64,000 nucleotides of DNA from Varibaculum massiliense (GCF_900106855.1 NZ_FNWI01000004.1:2170001-2234000), one strand, 5' to 3'. Shown: positions 34,455 through 43,022, counted from the stretch's first letter. The notes: generated by a model not told the origin, from the sequence alone. Translations and numbers: made by a program.

Positions 34455-36518
34455 TTACCAGCGTCTTTTGTAAAGGAGACCCATTCCAGCTATAACTAGC
34501 ATTCCAGCCATGAAAGCTAAAGAAGAAGTCGCTGCCCCAGTACGGGGTAGTTTAGCCGCTTTAGCGATTGGTTTGCTTTGCTTTTCAGGTGTAGCCGACA
34601 CGGTTGGGGTAGCCGGCGGATTGGGTGCCGGCGGATTGGGTGCCGGGGGATTCGGAGCTGGCGGATTGGGTGCCGGCGGATTAGGTGCCGGAACCGGGTG
34701 GTTAACTACCACATTGTCCTTCTTCGCCACCTGCACTGATATCAGCGTATCGGGGTCTTCCGTCAGTTGGTATCCCTGAGGGGCCTCCAACTCTGCGAGG
34801 ATGTAATTTCCGCGCAGAACTTTAATTTCTAGCGGCGAATCGCTATTCGGCAGGCGTAGTTTTCCGGCGGCGTTGGTTATCAGGTTTTCCAGTTTCACAC
34901 CGTCTTTGTTTTCGGCTACCTCGCCTCGTTTGCCTTCACTAGTTGCCTTGTAAATGGTGAACTTGGCTCCAGCCAGAGGATTCCCTTCGGGATCCTGTTT
35001 GGTGAAGTTAAGGTGCTGGTATTTGTCGGTTTCTGCCACTAAGCCCGGAGGTGTTGCAGATCTACTAATCTGTTTTGCCTTAACCTGGCCAGGGTCCATG
35101 CGCTCTACTTTTATAGGAGTGCAGTTGTCGTCTTCGGGTTTGCAGTTGGGGATTTCCTGGCCATAGTAAGAAAACGCGTTGAAATACATCGGATTGCCCT
35201 TGCCATCGAGCATCAGGGAATCATCTACCACCCTCATGCTGAATGCCAGAATGATATTTCCGCCCTTTTCAAAGGCATCATTGCGGTGATTCTTAATGCG
35301 GAGCTTAAATCCTTTTCCGACCGTTTTGTGCAAGCCACCAGCTTCGTCTATCAGCTGCTGCTCTGCTTCCGTAAGTTCAGCTCTGGCCGGTTTTTCCAAA
35401 ATAATGTTCTTCGGCGCGGTTATAGTGCCTGTACTGGTAACCGTGTTGGTGTCATCAATAATGTTGTGGCGGGGAAATTTGATTGTTTTTTCTTCATATC
35501 CGGCCATTCTAGAAGCCGTTTTAGAGGCAGGTTTGTCAGTGACATAATAGACGTCTGTCAAAAATAGTTCAGTAGACTTCTCAGGATCGGAACCTGCGTC
35601 AAATTTATTGTAAAACTTACACTCACCTGATCCCGCGTATGATTTGCATTTTTCCGGGGAATTCCATGAACCAAAGTAGTAAATAGCGTAGTTTTTGTAG
35701 CCGGCACGCGGTGAAAAATATACGGCTAGGTTGGATTTTTTATCCAATTCTAAATTCACATCTGGCATATCATAAATGACCATTTCATTGTTATGCCGCA
35801 GCAAAGTGCTTATTTGGATTTCATAATAAATAGTGCCGCGCCCAGCTTGATCACCAGATTCCTCCGAGTATCCACCGCTCGATTTTTCGTAACTTACGGC
35901 AGTGGGAAGGGTAGGAGAGGGCTTTTTTAAAGTCCAGGTTTTTGTTACTCCTGTATTTTTGCCGTTTACTTGCACTTCGTAAGTGAAATCAACCTTTTCG
36001 GACTGAGGATTATCCTTAAAATATTTTTCTACCTTTGAATCGGAGACAAATAGAGAAACGGATCCATTAGCCTTAAATGGCAGGTCAACATCTTTAAAAG
36101 TAAAATAAATGGTGTTTCCGCTGTAGCGTACGTCTGCTAACTCTTGTTGTGAGTCTTTATCCTTAAGAACGGTATTCGTGGCCTTGTTAGTAAATCTAAG
36201 AAAATCTAGATTGGGATCTTTTGCAACAACACTGATACTGAGGGAGTCGCCATCTTTGATATCAATCCCATTTTTCTCAGGTTCGTGTTTTAGCGCAAAT
36301 TTAAAATCTCCGGCATAGTCCCCCTTAGTAACTGTGGCCTTATTGCTGCTAGGGGCCAGTTTTAAGCCGGTTTTATCAACTATTGCAGAAAGATCCTTGG
36401 TGGCCGCGCTCTCGTTCCCTTCCGTACCATAAGCTGCAGGAGTAAATAATGCTAGCGCCAGAGCAATTAATGTTATGATTCCGAGGATCCGATAATGTAG
36501 CTTTCGTGAAGCAATCAT
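34455..36518 (-). CDS. LPxTG-anchored surface protein with SpaA-type domain
   Basis: 687 residues from ATG 36518, preceded by GAAAGAAAAGAAAG; an ATG 30 bases upstream is the alternative. Signal peptide LGIITLIALALALFTPAAYG. The first ~150 residues after it resemble an adhesin N-terminal domain of the Cna/SpaA kind. A prealbumin-like SpaA domain (GAKFTIYKATSEGKRGEV ... ILAELEAPQGYQLTEDP) lies near residue 550. Then follows a (PAPNPP)n stalk and the sorting signal LPRTGAATSSLAFMAG with a KRRW tail. It fits a pilin tip or adhesin with intramolecular isopeptide bonds. It is a single gene, with no pilin partner or sortase nearby. Confidence 0.88.
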   Translation of the reverse strand: MIASRKLHYRILGIITLIALALALFTPAAYGTEGNESAATKDLSAIVDKTGLKLAPSSNKATVTKGDYAGDFKFALKHEPEKNGIDIKDGDSLSISVVAKDPNLDFLRFTNKATNTVLKDKDSQQELADVRYSGNTIYFTFKDVDLPFKANGSVSLFVSDSKVEKYFKDNPQSEKVDFTYEVQVNGKNTGVTKTWTLKKPSPTLPTAVSYEKSSGGYSEESGDQAGRGTIYYEIQISTLLRHNNEMVIYDMPDVNLELDKKSNLAVYFSPRAGYKNYAIYYFGSWNSPEKCKSYAGSGECKFYNKFDAGSDPEKSTELFLTDVYYVTDKPASKTASRMAGYEEKTIKFPRHNIIDDTNTVTSTGTITAPKNIILEKPARAELTEAEQQLIDEAGGLHKTVGKGFKLRIKNHRNDAFEKGGNIILAFSMRVVDDSLMLDGKGNPMYFNAFSYYGQEIPNCKPEDDNCTPIKVERMDPGQVKAKQISRSATPPGLVAETDKYQHLNFTKQDPEGNPLAGAKFTIYKATSEGKRGEVAENKDGVKLENLITNAAGKLRLPNSDSPLEIKVLRGNYILAELEAPQGYQLTEDPDTLISVQVAKKDNVVVNHPVPAPNPPAPNPPAPNPPAPNPPAPNPPATPTVSATPEKQSKPIAKAAKLPRTGAATSSLAFMAGMLVIAGMGLLYKRRW
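34612..34692 (-). repeat. 15-bp tandem repeats coding a PAPNP stalk
   Basis: About five copies of a 15-bp unit (GGCGGATTGGGTGCC on the plus strand) encode the PAPNP-repeat region that spans the cell wall. Copies three and five carry single-base differences. Confidence 0.85.
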
Positions 36519-36674
36519 AATAAAGCTTTCTTTTCTTTCAACAATCAAACAAGAGAGGGATCTTTATAAGTATAGGAAACGCTAAGGCCATTCTCAATGA
36601 AATATAGGTTAATGAGACTTAACTTTCGCTTCTGCTCGGTTGTGGTACTGATGTAGGTAGCAAAGAGAGATACT

Positions 36675-37304
36675 ATGCGGGCATTTAAAGCGAGTGCGTT
36701 AGGAGGGGGGTTGAGGAAGCAGCATACGGATACCTATATCCAGTTTCATGATTCTCCACTGGGCAAGCTAGTAATGTCTAGCGATGGTAGTGCGCTGATC
36801 GGGCTGGGGCTAGCATCACAGCAGGCCGCGGGGGCAGCTATTGCGGACACCCGTCCTAAGGAAAAATCTTTGCCGATATTCCAAGAAACCTCCCGCTGGT
36901 TAGAGACTTATTTTCGAGGACGCGCGCCCTCGTTTACCCCAAACCTACAGCTCTCAGGTTCGGACTTTCAGAAACGGGTTTGCGAAATCATGCTCACCAT
37001 CCCTTACGGGGAAACCGTTACCTATGGGGAAATCGCTGCCCGGATCGCGCGGGAGCGAGGGATTCCCCGCATGTCGGCGCAGGCAGTTGGGGGAGCAGTC
37101 GGGGCAAATCCAATTCTGATAATTGTTCCTTGTCACCGAGTGATCGGTGCGGACGGTAACCTTACCGGCTATGGCGCGGGTATGGAGCGAAAAATCCAGC
37201 TGTTAAAACTAGAAAAAGTCGATATGTCCCCGCTGCACATACCAAAGCAAAAGTCGGAACCAAAGAAACAGCCGCTACCAAAGAATCCGCGCCCTCGTTC
37301 CTAA
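36675..37304 (+). CDS. ogt: Methylated-DNA--protein-cysteine methyltransferase
   Basis: 209 residues. The active-site signature is IIVPCHRVIGADGNLTGYG with the acceptor Cys, preceded by IPYGETVTYGEIA. It repairs O6-alkylguanine by suicidal transfer. The N-terminal ~20 residues and a C-terminal Lys/Pro-rich tail of about 25 residues extend beyond the family domain; the first in-frame ATG may not be the true start. Monocistronic. Confidence 0.92.
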   Translation: MRAFKASALGGGLRKQHTDTYIQFHDSPLGKLVMSSDGSALIGLGLASQQAAGAAIADTRPKEKSLPIFQETSRWLETYFRGRAPSFTPNLQLSGSDFQKRVCEIMLTIPYGETVTYGEIAARIARERGIPRMSAQAVGGAVGANPILIIVPCHRVIGADGNLTGYGAGMERKIQLLKLEKVDMSPLHIPKQKSEPKKQPLPKNPRPRS

Positions 37305-37373
37305 ATAAAATAGGAGTTTCGCAGGCATCCCTACATAGCTACCTCAAGCCCGGGTACTATCTACATTTAACCC

Positions 37374-38135
37374 TTAGCGGGGCTGGAGGGCGAGGTCGAA
37401 ACCTTGGGCGCGCACCGTGTTCAACATTCCGCGCCGCAGGGGCGCATCTCGGAGCATAATCCGAGTGAGGCTGTCGGTGAAGGTATCCGAGCGCTGGCCG
37501 TGTGCCCGAGTGTCATAGTAGGTAGTCATTTCCTGGTCATAATCCGCGAACGCTTCCAGATAGGAGCCTTCAAAGCAGTTATAGGAGTCCTCAAACATAC
37601 GCAGCTCCATCGGCATCCGCGGCTTTAACTGCGGCTGCTGCCCCGGGTAACCAAACATTACCCCCAGGGCGGGAAAAGTCAGTTTCGGTAGTTGCAAAAT
37701 CTCAATCATCCGCGCCGGGTCATTCAAGATCGACCCTAAGAAACAGGTACCTAACCCCAGAGATTCGGCGGCATTCACCAAGTTTTGCGCCATCAGTACC
37801 GCATCGGTAAAGCCTTGGAAAAAGCCGTCCATGCCGCGCACGTTGGCGGTCTGCTCGCCTTTTTCCTCCACGATTCGATAGGAACGGTACAGGTCAGTAA
37901 GGAAAATCCACAGCTGGGGAGCATCGGCAATATAGTCCTGCTGGCAAAGCTGGGAGATTTCCCGCTTCTTTTCGGGATCACCCACCTGAATAATCGAAGC
38001 CATTTGCACCCCGCAGGAGGTAGCGGTGCGCCGGGTAGCCTCTTTGAGCTGCGCTAATATCTCTGGCGAGATTGGGCGAGTATCAAAACGACGCACCGAG
38101 CGGTGTGCCAACTGGTTCTCAATAGTTTCAGACAT
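37374..38135 (-). CDS. NADPH-dependent nitroreductase/oxidoreductase (NfsA-like)
   Basis: 253 residues with NfsA/FRP features: HRSVRRFDTRPISPEIL at the start (FMN phosphate binding), a central NAAESLGLGTCFLGSILNDP, VMFGYPGQQPQLKPRMP, and a C-terminal arm. It is a flavin-dependent two-electron reductase of quinones or nitro compounds. The physiological substrate is unknown. Confidence 0.88.
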   Translation of the reverse strand: MSETIENQLAHRSVRRFDTRPISPEILAQLKEATRRTATSCGVQMASIIQVGDPEKKREISQLCQQDYIADAPQLWIFLTDLYRSYRIVEEKGEQTANVRGMDGFFQGFTDAVLMAQNLVNAAESLGLGTCFLGSILNDPARMIEILQLPKLTFPALGVMFGYPGQQPQLKPRMPMELRMFEDSYNCFEGSYLEAFADYDQEMTTYYDTRAHGQRSDTFTDSLTRIMLRDAPLRRGMLNTVRAQGFDLALQPR

Positions 38136-38273
38136 GAGTACTCCTAAAATCCTCGCCTACCTTCGCCACCGGGGCTGCCGGTTTCCTTGCCGTTAAGTTT
38201 AACCTACCTGCTGGTTAACTCGCAGAGGTGACCGGGTGGGTAATATAGCCGAGGACGCTAAACGGGGGAAGTC

Positions 38274-39836
38274 ATGATTAGACCGATACGAAACTTTCAA
38301 AGAGCCGCGATTGACCATCCCCATGCGCAAAGCCTGGCCGGTCCTCGGGGGTATTTTTCTTTGTCCGACACCTGGTCGCTGTCGCAATATTTACTGCTTT
38401 ACCTGCGAGAACGTGGGGTAGTGAGCGGGGATCGGGTAGCGATTTGCAGTGCCAACAGTGAATACCACCTATTGCTGTGGATAGCCTGCGACCAGATGGG
38501 CGCGGTGTTCGTTCCCCTGGCTAAAGCCGCCGCGCCTGCTGATTTACGAGCGATGGTGACCGACTGCGCCCCGCGTCTGCTTTTTAGCGACCAAAAGGGG
38601 GAATTTTCGTTAGCTAGCTCTGACCCCGCTGCCGCAGAAACAGCGTCCTCCCCGGGGGGCGCCCTCGGAAAACTGCAGGTCATAAACCTGGATCAGCTGC
38701 ATGAACAGCTCATGGCTGCCCATAGAGAGCAACCTTTTTCTCCCGGGAAACTAGCCGGTGAGATTGCTCCGGTAGCCGAGGGTGAGCTGTCGGCGATCAT
38801 CTATACTTCCGGGACTTCCGGTAGGCCGCTGGGGGTGGAGCACTCTCGGGAAACCATGTATTGGGCGTGGGCGAACTATCGGGACGCTTTTGACTACCGC
38901 AACTCGGATACCGGTTTGGCGCTGGCACCGCTATCCCACATCGGTGGCTTTAACGGCACCACTAACGATATTTTTTGCCACGGCGGAAAAATAGTAGTGA
39001 TTGCCGGATTTTCTCCGCTTGCTGCCGCCCGGATTATCCGGGAAGAACAAGTCAGCATCGGGTTCGCGGTTCCCACCATGTTCACCGGGATGCTAGATGC
39101 CCTGGAAAAAGAGGCGGGGGAAGAACTCACGGAAAATCCCTTCCCACACTGGCGCCGTCCCCTGATCGGAGGAGCGCCCCTACCGGCAGCCTTAGCCCGG
39201 CGGATGGAAAAACTTGAACTGCGTCCTATCCAAGTGTGGGGGATGACCGAAACCGGAGGGGCTGGTTGCTACCTGGGAATAAACGAATCCTTAGCGCACC
39301 CCGAGGCCGCGGGGCGCCCCTTCACCTATTCTCAGGTGGCGGTGCGCGATGCGGACGGAAAAGCGCTGCCTGCAGGTAGCCAAGGGCAAGTAACCATCGG
39401 CGGCCCGCACGTATGCAAAACTAACTATCCGGGCATAGCCATCAGCGCTGTTGAGGAGCAGATTGAAACCGGGGATATTGGCTATATCGGTGAAGACGGA
39501 TTGCTGCGCCTGAGCGGGAGGGCAAGCGACGTAATCATTAGCGGCGGGGAACATGTTTTCCCCGCGCAGGTCGAGGACACGCTCTCAACTTTTCCCGGTA
39601 TCGGACAGGTCGCGGTAATCGGCCTGGAGGATGAGTATTGGGGGCAGCGGGTCTGCGCAGTAATCACCGGAACCGCCACCCTCAAGGACATTAAACTCTT
39701 CCTAACAGGCAAACTAGCCGCCTACAAGATTCCCAAACAAATAATCCAAGTAAAAAAGTTGCCCCTAAACAGCGCCGGAAAACTATCCCGCCAAACCCTC
39801 AGAGAATCTTTAAGTAACGGCGGTCGCGGGAAGTAA
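38274..39836 (+). CDS. AMP-binding acyl-CoA synthetase family protein
   Basis: 520 residues of the ANL superfamily: P-loop IIYTSGTSGRPLGVEHS near residue 178, WGMTETGG near 323, ETGDIGYIGEDGLLRLSGR with the hinge Asp, and LPLNSAGKLSRQTL with the C-terminal catalytic Lys. It activates a carboxylate as an adenylate and transfers it to CoA. It resembles medium-chain acyl-CoA or o-succinylbenzoate-CoA ligases, but the substrate cannot be read. Its stop codon lies inside the first palindromic repeat. Confidence 0.88.
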   Translation: MIRPIRNFQRAAIDHPHAQSLAGPRGYFSLSDTWSLSQYLLLYLRERGVVSGDRVAICSANSEYHLLLWIACDQMGAVFVPLAKAAAPADLRAMVTDCAPRLLFSDQKGEFSLASSDPAAAETASSPGGALGKLQVINLDQLHEQLMAAHREQPFSPGKLAGEIAPVAEGELSAIIYTSGTSGRPLGVEHSRETMYWAWANYRDAFDYRNSDTGLALAPLSHIGGFNGTTNDIFCHGGKIVVIAGFSPLAAARIIREEQVSIGFAVPTMFTGMLDALEKEAGEELTENPFPHWRRPLIGGAPLPAALARRMEKLELRPIQVWGMTETGGAGCYLGINESLAHPEAAGRPFTYSQVAVRDADGKALPAGSQGQVTIGGPHVCKTNYPGIAISAVEEQIETGDIGYIGEDGLLRLSGRASDVIISGGEHVFPAQVEDTLSTFPGIGQVAVIGLEDEYWGQRVCAVITGTATLKDIKLFLTGKLAAYKIPKQIIQVKKLPLNSAGKLSRQTLRESLSNGGRGK

Positions 39837-39993
39837 GTTTTTCCTCCCGCCCAAGAATTCGGAAAAAGACCGCAGGCATTTTCCGAATTCTTATGCCCTA
39901 AGCCTTGATAGATTTCTTATTTTGCTGCCGGGTATCCGAAGCTATGAGCTTGCGATGAAAGATCTGTCCACTCGGATAAAACTTACTCCCCGC
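39826..39993 (-). repeat. Nested-palindrome repeat U1 (inverted copy of U3)
   Basis: Outer arms GCGGG/AAGTAAG and CTTACTCCCCGC pair imperfectly. The inside carries a perfect inverted palindrome AAGAATTCGG...CCGAATTCTT. The stretch 39839-39900 is an exact reverse complement of about 60 bp of U3 at 41866-41930. It starts within the end of the acyl-CoA ligase gene. The conserved blocks TTTTTCCTCC and ACTCGGATAAAA sit at either side of the core. Confidence 0.8.
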
Positions 39994-40109
39994 TAAACAA
40001 GCTGCAACGTAAGCGTGCGAAGAAGTTATCGCTGAGGCAAGGTTATAAGAAAGTATTCGCCCAGTAGGATAGCGTCTGACTAAACGAGCTGTAATAGCTG
40101 AAAAGTTTG
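39987..40109 (+). repeat. Spacer repeat S1 (direct copy of S2)
   Basis: Matches 41628 onward in the same orientation with scattered differences: CCCCGCTAAACAAGCTG, then AAGTTATCGCT, then GACTAAACGAGCTGTAAT. The CTAAAC.AGCTG word occurs twice within each copy. It joins U1 to U2 and has no coding potential. Confidence 0.75.
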
Positions 40110-40212
40110 CTGGGAGAATAGATTTTATCCGAGTAGGTTAAGTGGGCATAAGTTGGGTTAAATCTCTATGATTTAACCCAACTTGGGCAGGAGGAAAAAC
40201 CTATTCTCCCAG
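40110..40212 (+). repeat. Nested-palindrome repeat U2
   Basis: Outer 12-bp arms CTGGGAGAATAG and CTATTCTCCCAG are perfect complements. Inside is the conserved pair TTTTATCCGAGT ... GTGGGCATAAG and CTTGGGC.GGAGGAAAAAC, around a perfect core hairpin (40150-40164 with 40170-40184, built on TTGGGTTAAATC). It has the same architecture as U3 but a different core palindrome. Confidence 0.8.
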
Positions 40213-40217
40213 CCTTA

Positions 40218-40262
40218 CTACTTAGAACGGGACACTAGCAGGGCGAAGGCTTCTTGGCGCGC
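40218..40262 (-). pseudogene. Duplicated 3' tail of lipA
   Basis: Read leftward this encodes ARQEAFALLVSRSK and a stop, the same frame and nearly the same residues as the end of the intact lipA ([14 protein letters not shown]). It lies immediately beside U2, exactly as the real lipA end lies beside U3. About 45 bp are recognisable. The remaining 40263-40347 shows nothing else I can support. Confidence 0.75.
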
Positions 40263-40347
40263 CCTGCACATTTCCAAACGTTATTAAAGTTCCAAGAAGG
40301 CTGTGGTGGTTCGGCGCGGCCGCAACAAATTTAATAGCTACAAATGG

Positions 40348-40377
40348 TTGACTAAGGCTTACCTTACTTATTAGAAT
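40348..40377 (+). promoter_or_regulatory. Promoter with DtxR/IdeR-like operator, apparently leaderless
   Basis: A -35 TTGACT (40348-40353) and -10 TAGAAT (40372-40377) are spaced by 18 bp. The ATG of the methyltransferase begins at 40384, where transcription would start. TTGACTAAGGCTTACCTTA (40348-40366) agrees with the DtxR/IdeR consensus TWAGGTWAGSCTWACCTWA at 16 of 19 positions. It covers the -35, so a metal-loaded repressor would block transcription. Confidence 0.6.
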
Positions 40378-40383
40378 TTTGGT

Positions 40384-41187
40384 ATGGAAAATGCGTCTTC
40401 TTTGCCTCAATCTGATCGTTCAACCAGTACCGCGGCCGGGCATTGGGTGCTCGCTCGTGCCGGTAAGCGAGTGCTTCGCCCCGGCGGGTTGAAGCTGACG
40501 AAACGGATGTTGAGTGCCGCCAATATGCAGGGAAAGAAAATCGTGGAGTTCGCGCCAGGGCTGGGTCGTACCGCACAATTAATCGTGAGCGGAGGCGTAG
40601 CCTCTTATGTTGGTGTCGATCAGGATCCGGCGGCAGTCGCCCGGGTGGAAGCCATCGTCAAACCCCACGGCGGAACGGTCATTAATGCTAAAGCGCAAGA
40701 CACCGGGTTGCGTAGTGAAAGCGCCGAGGTAGTGGTGGGGGAAGCGATGCTGACCATGCAAGGTGAGAAAGCTAAGGCCGAAATCGCTGCCGAGGCATTT
40801 CGTCTCCTCAAACCAGGGGGTCGTTACGCCATCCACGAGCTAGGGCTCACCCCAAATAATATTGACCCAGAGTTGGCTGATGGGTTACGCAAGCAATTAG
40901 CCCGCACGATTCGAGTTAACGCGCGCCCGTTGACCGAGAATGAATGGCGTGCGGTACTCACGAATGCAGGTTTTGAGGTGGAATGGAGAGGTTTTGCGCC
41001 GATGGCATTACTATCGCCCAGGCGTAACCTGGCTGATGAAGGCATATTGGGGGTTGCCCGGATTATCCGTAACCTAATCCGGGATAAAGACCTACGAGCC
41101 CGGGTCCTTCAGATGCGATCCACTTTCAACAAATACCGCGACCACTTGACCGGAATCGCTATAGTAGCTAAGAAACCATCCAAGTAA
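40384..41187 (+). CDS. Class I SAM-dependent methyltransferase
   Basis: 267 residues. The SAM-binding core is VEFAPGLGRTAQLIVSGG near residue 55, YVGVDQDPAAVARVEAI, and LKPGGRYAIHELGL near 145, followed by a substrate domain. There is no membrane segment. The substrate is unrecognised. It is first in a two-gene operon with a cupin, 33 bp apart, under what looks like a metal-regulated promoter. The start codon probably coincides with the transcription start. The cassette appears inserted between the acyl-CoA ligase and lipA. Confidence 0.85.
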   Translation: MENASSLPQSDRSTSTAAGHWVLARAGKRVLRPGGLKLTKRMLSAANMQGKKIVEFAPGLGRTAQLIVSGGVASYVGVDQDPAAVARVEAIVKPHGGTVINAKAQDTGLRSESAEVVVGEAMLTMQGEKAKAEIAAEAFRLLKPGGRYAIHELGLTPNNIDPELADGLRKQLARTIRVNARPLTENEWRAVLTNAGFEVEWRGFAPMALLSPRRNLADEGILGVARIIRNLIRDKDLRARVLQMRSTFNKYRDHLTGIAIVAKKPSK

Positions 41188-41220
41188 TTTATCTCCTTAA
41201 TCACCTGAAAGGTAACCGTT

Positions 41221-41580
41221 ATGAGCGCTGAAACTCCAGCATCCCCAGCCCTAGGCTTTATTAACAATCTAGCTAATGAAATCGAGTACGCGGCAGGCTC
41301 AACTGTCTCCAAAACCTTGCTGCGCGCAGAGGGCGTCAACGTCGTGCTATTTTCCTTCGATGCCGGCGAGGAACTGTCCGAGCACACGGCTGCGATGCCG
41401 GTGCTCGTCGAAACTTTAGAAGGTGAGCTTGAAATTACCGCCGAGGGTAAAACAGTAACCCTACTACCTGGTGGGTTAGTACATTTCACTACCCGATTGC
41501 CGCATGCCGTTAAAGCCATCAAGCCATCAAAAATGGTGCTGTACATGCTGGCAAGACCGCAAACTCAAAGAAACGGCTAG
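41221..41580 (+). CDS. Cupin-domain protein
   Basis: 119 residues of a single cupin barrel. SFDAGEELSEHTAAMPVLVE contains a His ligand, followed by TLEGELEITAEGKTVTLLPG and LVHFTTRLPHAVKA, which carries the second His. ATG lies behind GAAAGG. Cupins of this size act as small enzymes or metal-bound sensors. It is probably cotranscribed with the methyltransferase and may share its metabolite or metal. Confidence 0.88.
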   Translation: MSAETPASPALGFINNLANEIEYAAGSTVSKTLLRAEGVNVVLFSFDAGEELSEHTAAMPVLVETLEGELEITAEGKTVTLLPGGLVHFTTRLPHAVKAIKPSKMVLYMLARPQTQRNG

Positions 41581-41627
41581 TCAAAAGAGCGATCACATAT
41601 TTTACTTTTATCTTTCAGGCCGGGAAG

Positions 41628-41774
41628 CTCCCCGCTAAACAAGCTGGAACTTAAGCGTCGGGAAAGTTATCGCTAGAACCAGGGGAAGTATCCGCGCAGC
41701 AAGATAGCGCCAGACTAAACGAGCTGTAATGAGCGAAAAGCTGGCTGTGAGAATAGGTTTTATCCGACTGGACA
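41628..41774 (+). repeat. Spacer repeat S2, ending in a half U-unit
   Basis: Direct copy of S1 (CTCCCCGCTAAACAAGCTG, then GACTAAACGAGCTGTAAT) continuing to GAGAATAGGTTTTATCCGA, the left half of a U unit whose right half is absent. The following 41775-41830 is unique sequence without a gene. Confidence 0.75.
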
Positions 41775-41830
41775 GGTACCGCATAGATGTACGAGCTGCA
41801 AGGAAAGCAGGTAAGAAATTTTTGTAGGGA

Positions 41831-41936
41831 GCAGGGAGTAAGTTTTATCCGAGTGGGCGCGGTGGGCATAAGAATTCGGAAAATGCCTGCGGTCTTTTTC
41901 CGAATTCTTGGGCGGGAGGAAAAACTTACTCCCTGC
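41831..41936 (+). repeat. Nested-palindrome repeat U3
   Basis: Outer arms GCAGGGAGTAAG and CTTACTCCCTGC are perfect complements. Inside lie TTTTATCCGAGT, GTGGGCATAAG and CTTGGGCGGGAGGAAAAAC, around a perfect AAGAATTCGGAAAA / TTTTCCGAATTCTT hairpin. It lies 70 bp from the end of lipA, where it may also work as its terminator. Confidence 0.8.
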
Positions 41937-42005
41937 GATACCCAGGTATTCAGCCCGGATTTCGGGGCGTGAGGTAAAAACTGCCCCCACGCGTATCCAA
42001 GAAAA

Positions 42006-43022
42006 TTAGTTAGTACGGGACGCTAGCAGGGCGGAGGCTTCTTGGCGCGCGGTGCCTTCCTCACCAAGTTGCGCAAGATTAGCGGGAAGCTCTCGGCCTT
42101 TCGCCTGCATGGCGCGCGCCCACAGCCGCCCGGCTCGGTAGGAAGAACGCACTAAGGGGCCGGCCATTACCGCCGAAAATCCCAGGCTATAGGCATATTT
42201 TGAAAGTTCCACGAACTCGGTGGGCTTTACCCAGCGATCAATGGGGTGATGCAGGGGAGAGGGACGCAAGTACTGGGTGATGGTCATAATATCGACTTTG
42301 GCATCCCTTAGGGCGCGCAGGGCGGCCTCGATTTCTTCGCGAGTTTCTCCCATTCCTAAAATCAGGTTCGATTTGGTGATCAAACCGGCATCTGAGGCGG
42401 CCTCTAATACTTGCAGGGAACGCTCGTAGCGGAAGGCGGGGCGGATCTGCCGGAAAATCCGGGGTACGGTTTCCAGGTTGTGTCCGAATACTTCCGGGCG
42501 GGAGGAAAACACTTCTTCTAGGGCGCCCTGGTGCCCTCGAAAATCATCTACCAGCAGTTCTACCCCGGTATTGGGGGATTTAGCGTGAATCTGGCGGGCA
42601 GTTTCCGCATATATCCAGGAGGCTCCATCGGGTAGGTCATCGCGGGAAACTCCAGTGACCGTCGCGTAGCGCAGCCCTAATTCAGCAACCGAGTCCGCAA
42701 CTCGGCTCGGTTCCTCGCGGTCATATTCGCTGGGGCGCCCGGTAGCAATATCGCAAAAGTCGCAGCGCCGAGTACAGACCGCTCCTCCAATCAGGAAGGT
42801 GGCTTCTCGATCCTGCCAACATTCGTAGATATTGGGACAATTGGCTTCCGCACAGACGGTGTTTAGCCCGGAGCGGCGCACCAAGTGCCGCATATCCATA
42901 TAGTTCTTACCGGAAACTACCTTGGTTTTTATCCACTCGGGCTTGTTTTCGATGGGGCTGAGGGCGTTCCGTGCCTCCACCCGCAATAGTTTGCGGTCTC
43001 CCACTTCAGGAAGTGTAGACAT
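42006..43022 (-). CDS. lipA: Lipoyl synthase
   Basis: About 338 residues from ATG 43022, chosen because GGGAGG lies 6 bases upstream; the open frame extends further. Both iron-sulfur motifs are present: [13 protein letters not shown] (CX4CX5C, auxiliary cluster) and [10 protein letters not shown] (CX3CX2C, radical SAM cluster). The sulfur-insertion signature RSSYRAG lies near the C-terminus. It inserts sulfur at C6 and C8 of octanoyl-lipoyl domains. It overlaps the 3' end of lipB by 17 bp and is coupled to it. Its last codons have been duplicated to 40218-40262. Confidence 0.96.
   Translation of the reverse strand: MSTLPEVGDRKLLRVEARNALSPIENKPEWIKTKVVSGKNYMDMRHLVRRSGLNTVCAEANCPNIYECWQDREATFLIGGAVCTRRCDFCDIATGRPSEYDREEPSRVADSVAELGLRYATVTGVSRDDLPDGASWIYAETARQIHAKSPNTGVELLVDDFRGHQGALEEVFSSRPEVFGHNLETVPRIFRQIRPAFRYERSLQVLEAASDAGLITKSNLILGMGETREEIEAALRALRDAKVDIMTITQYLRPSPLHHPIDRWVKPTEFVELSKYAYSLGFSAVMAGPLVRSSYRAGRLWARAMQAKGRELPANLAQLGEEGTARQEASALLASRTN

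Noticed and set aside
35286-35567. Plus-strand frames inside the SpaA-type surface gene
   Set aside because: They are antisense shadows of a clear signal-peptide-to-LPRTG protein with no start signals of their own.
40222-40410. 62-residue minus-strand frame across the lipA tail copy
   Set aside because: It is in a different frame from the lipA-like residues and crosses the promoter and start of the methyltransferase; no support as a gene.
39826-41936. Repeats as integron attC sites or a CRISPR array
   Set aside because: There are no GTTRRRY/RYYYAAC core sites, no integron integrase, and no regularly spaced short repeats with unique spacers. The units are long nested palindromes instead.
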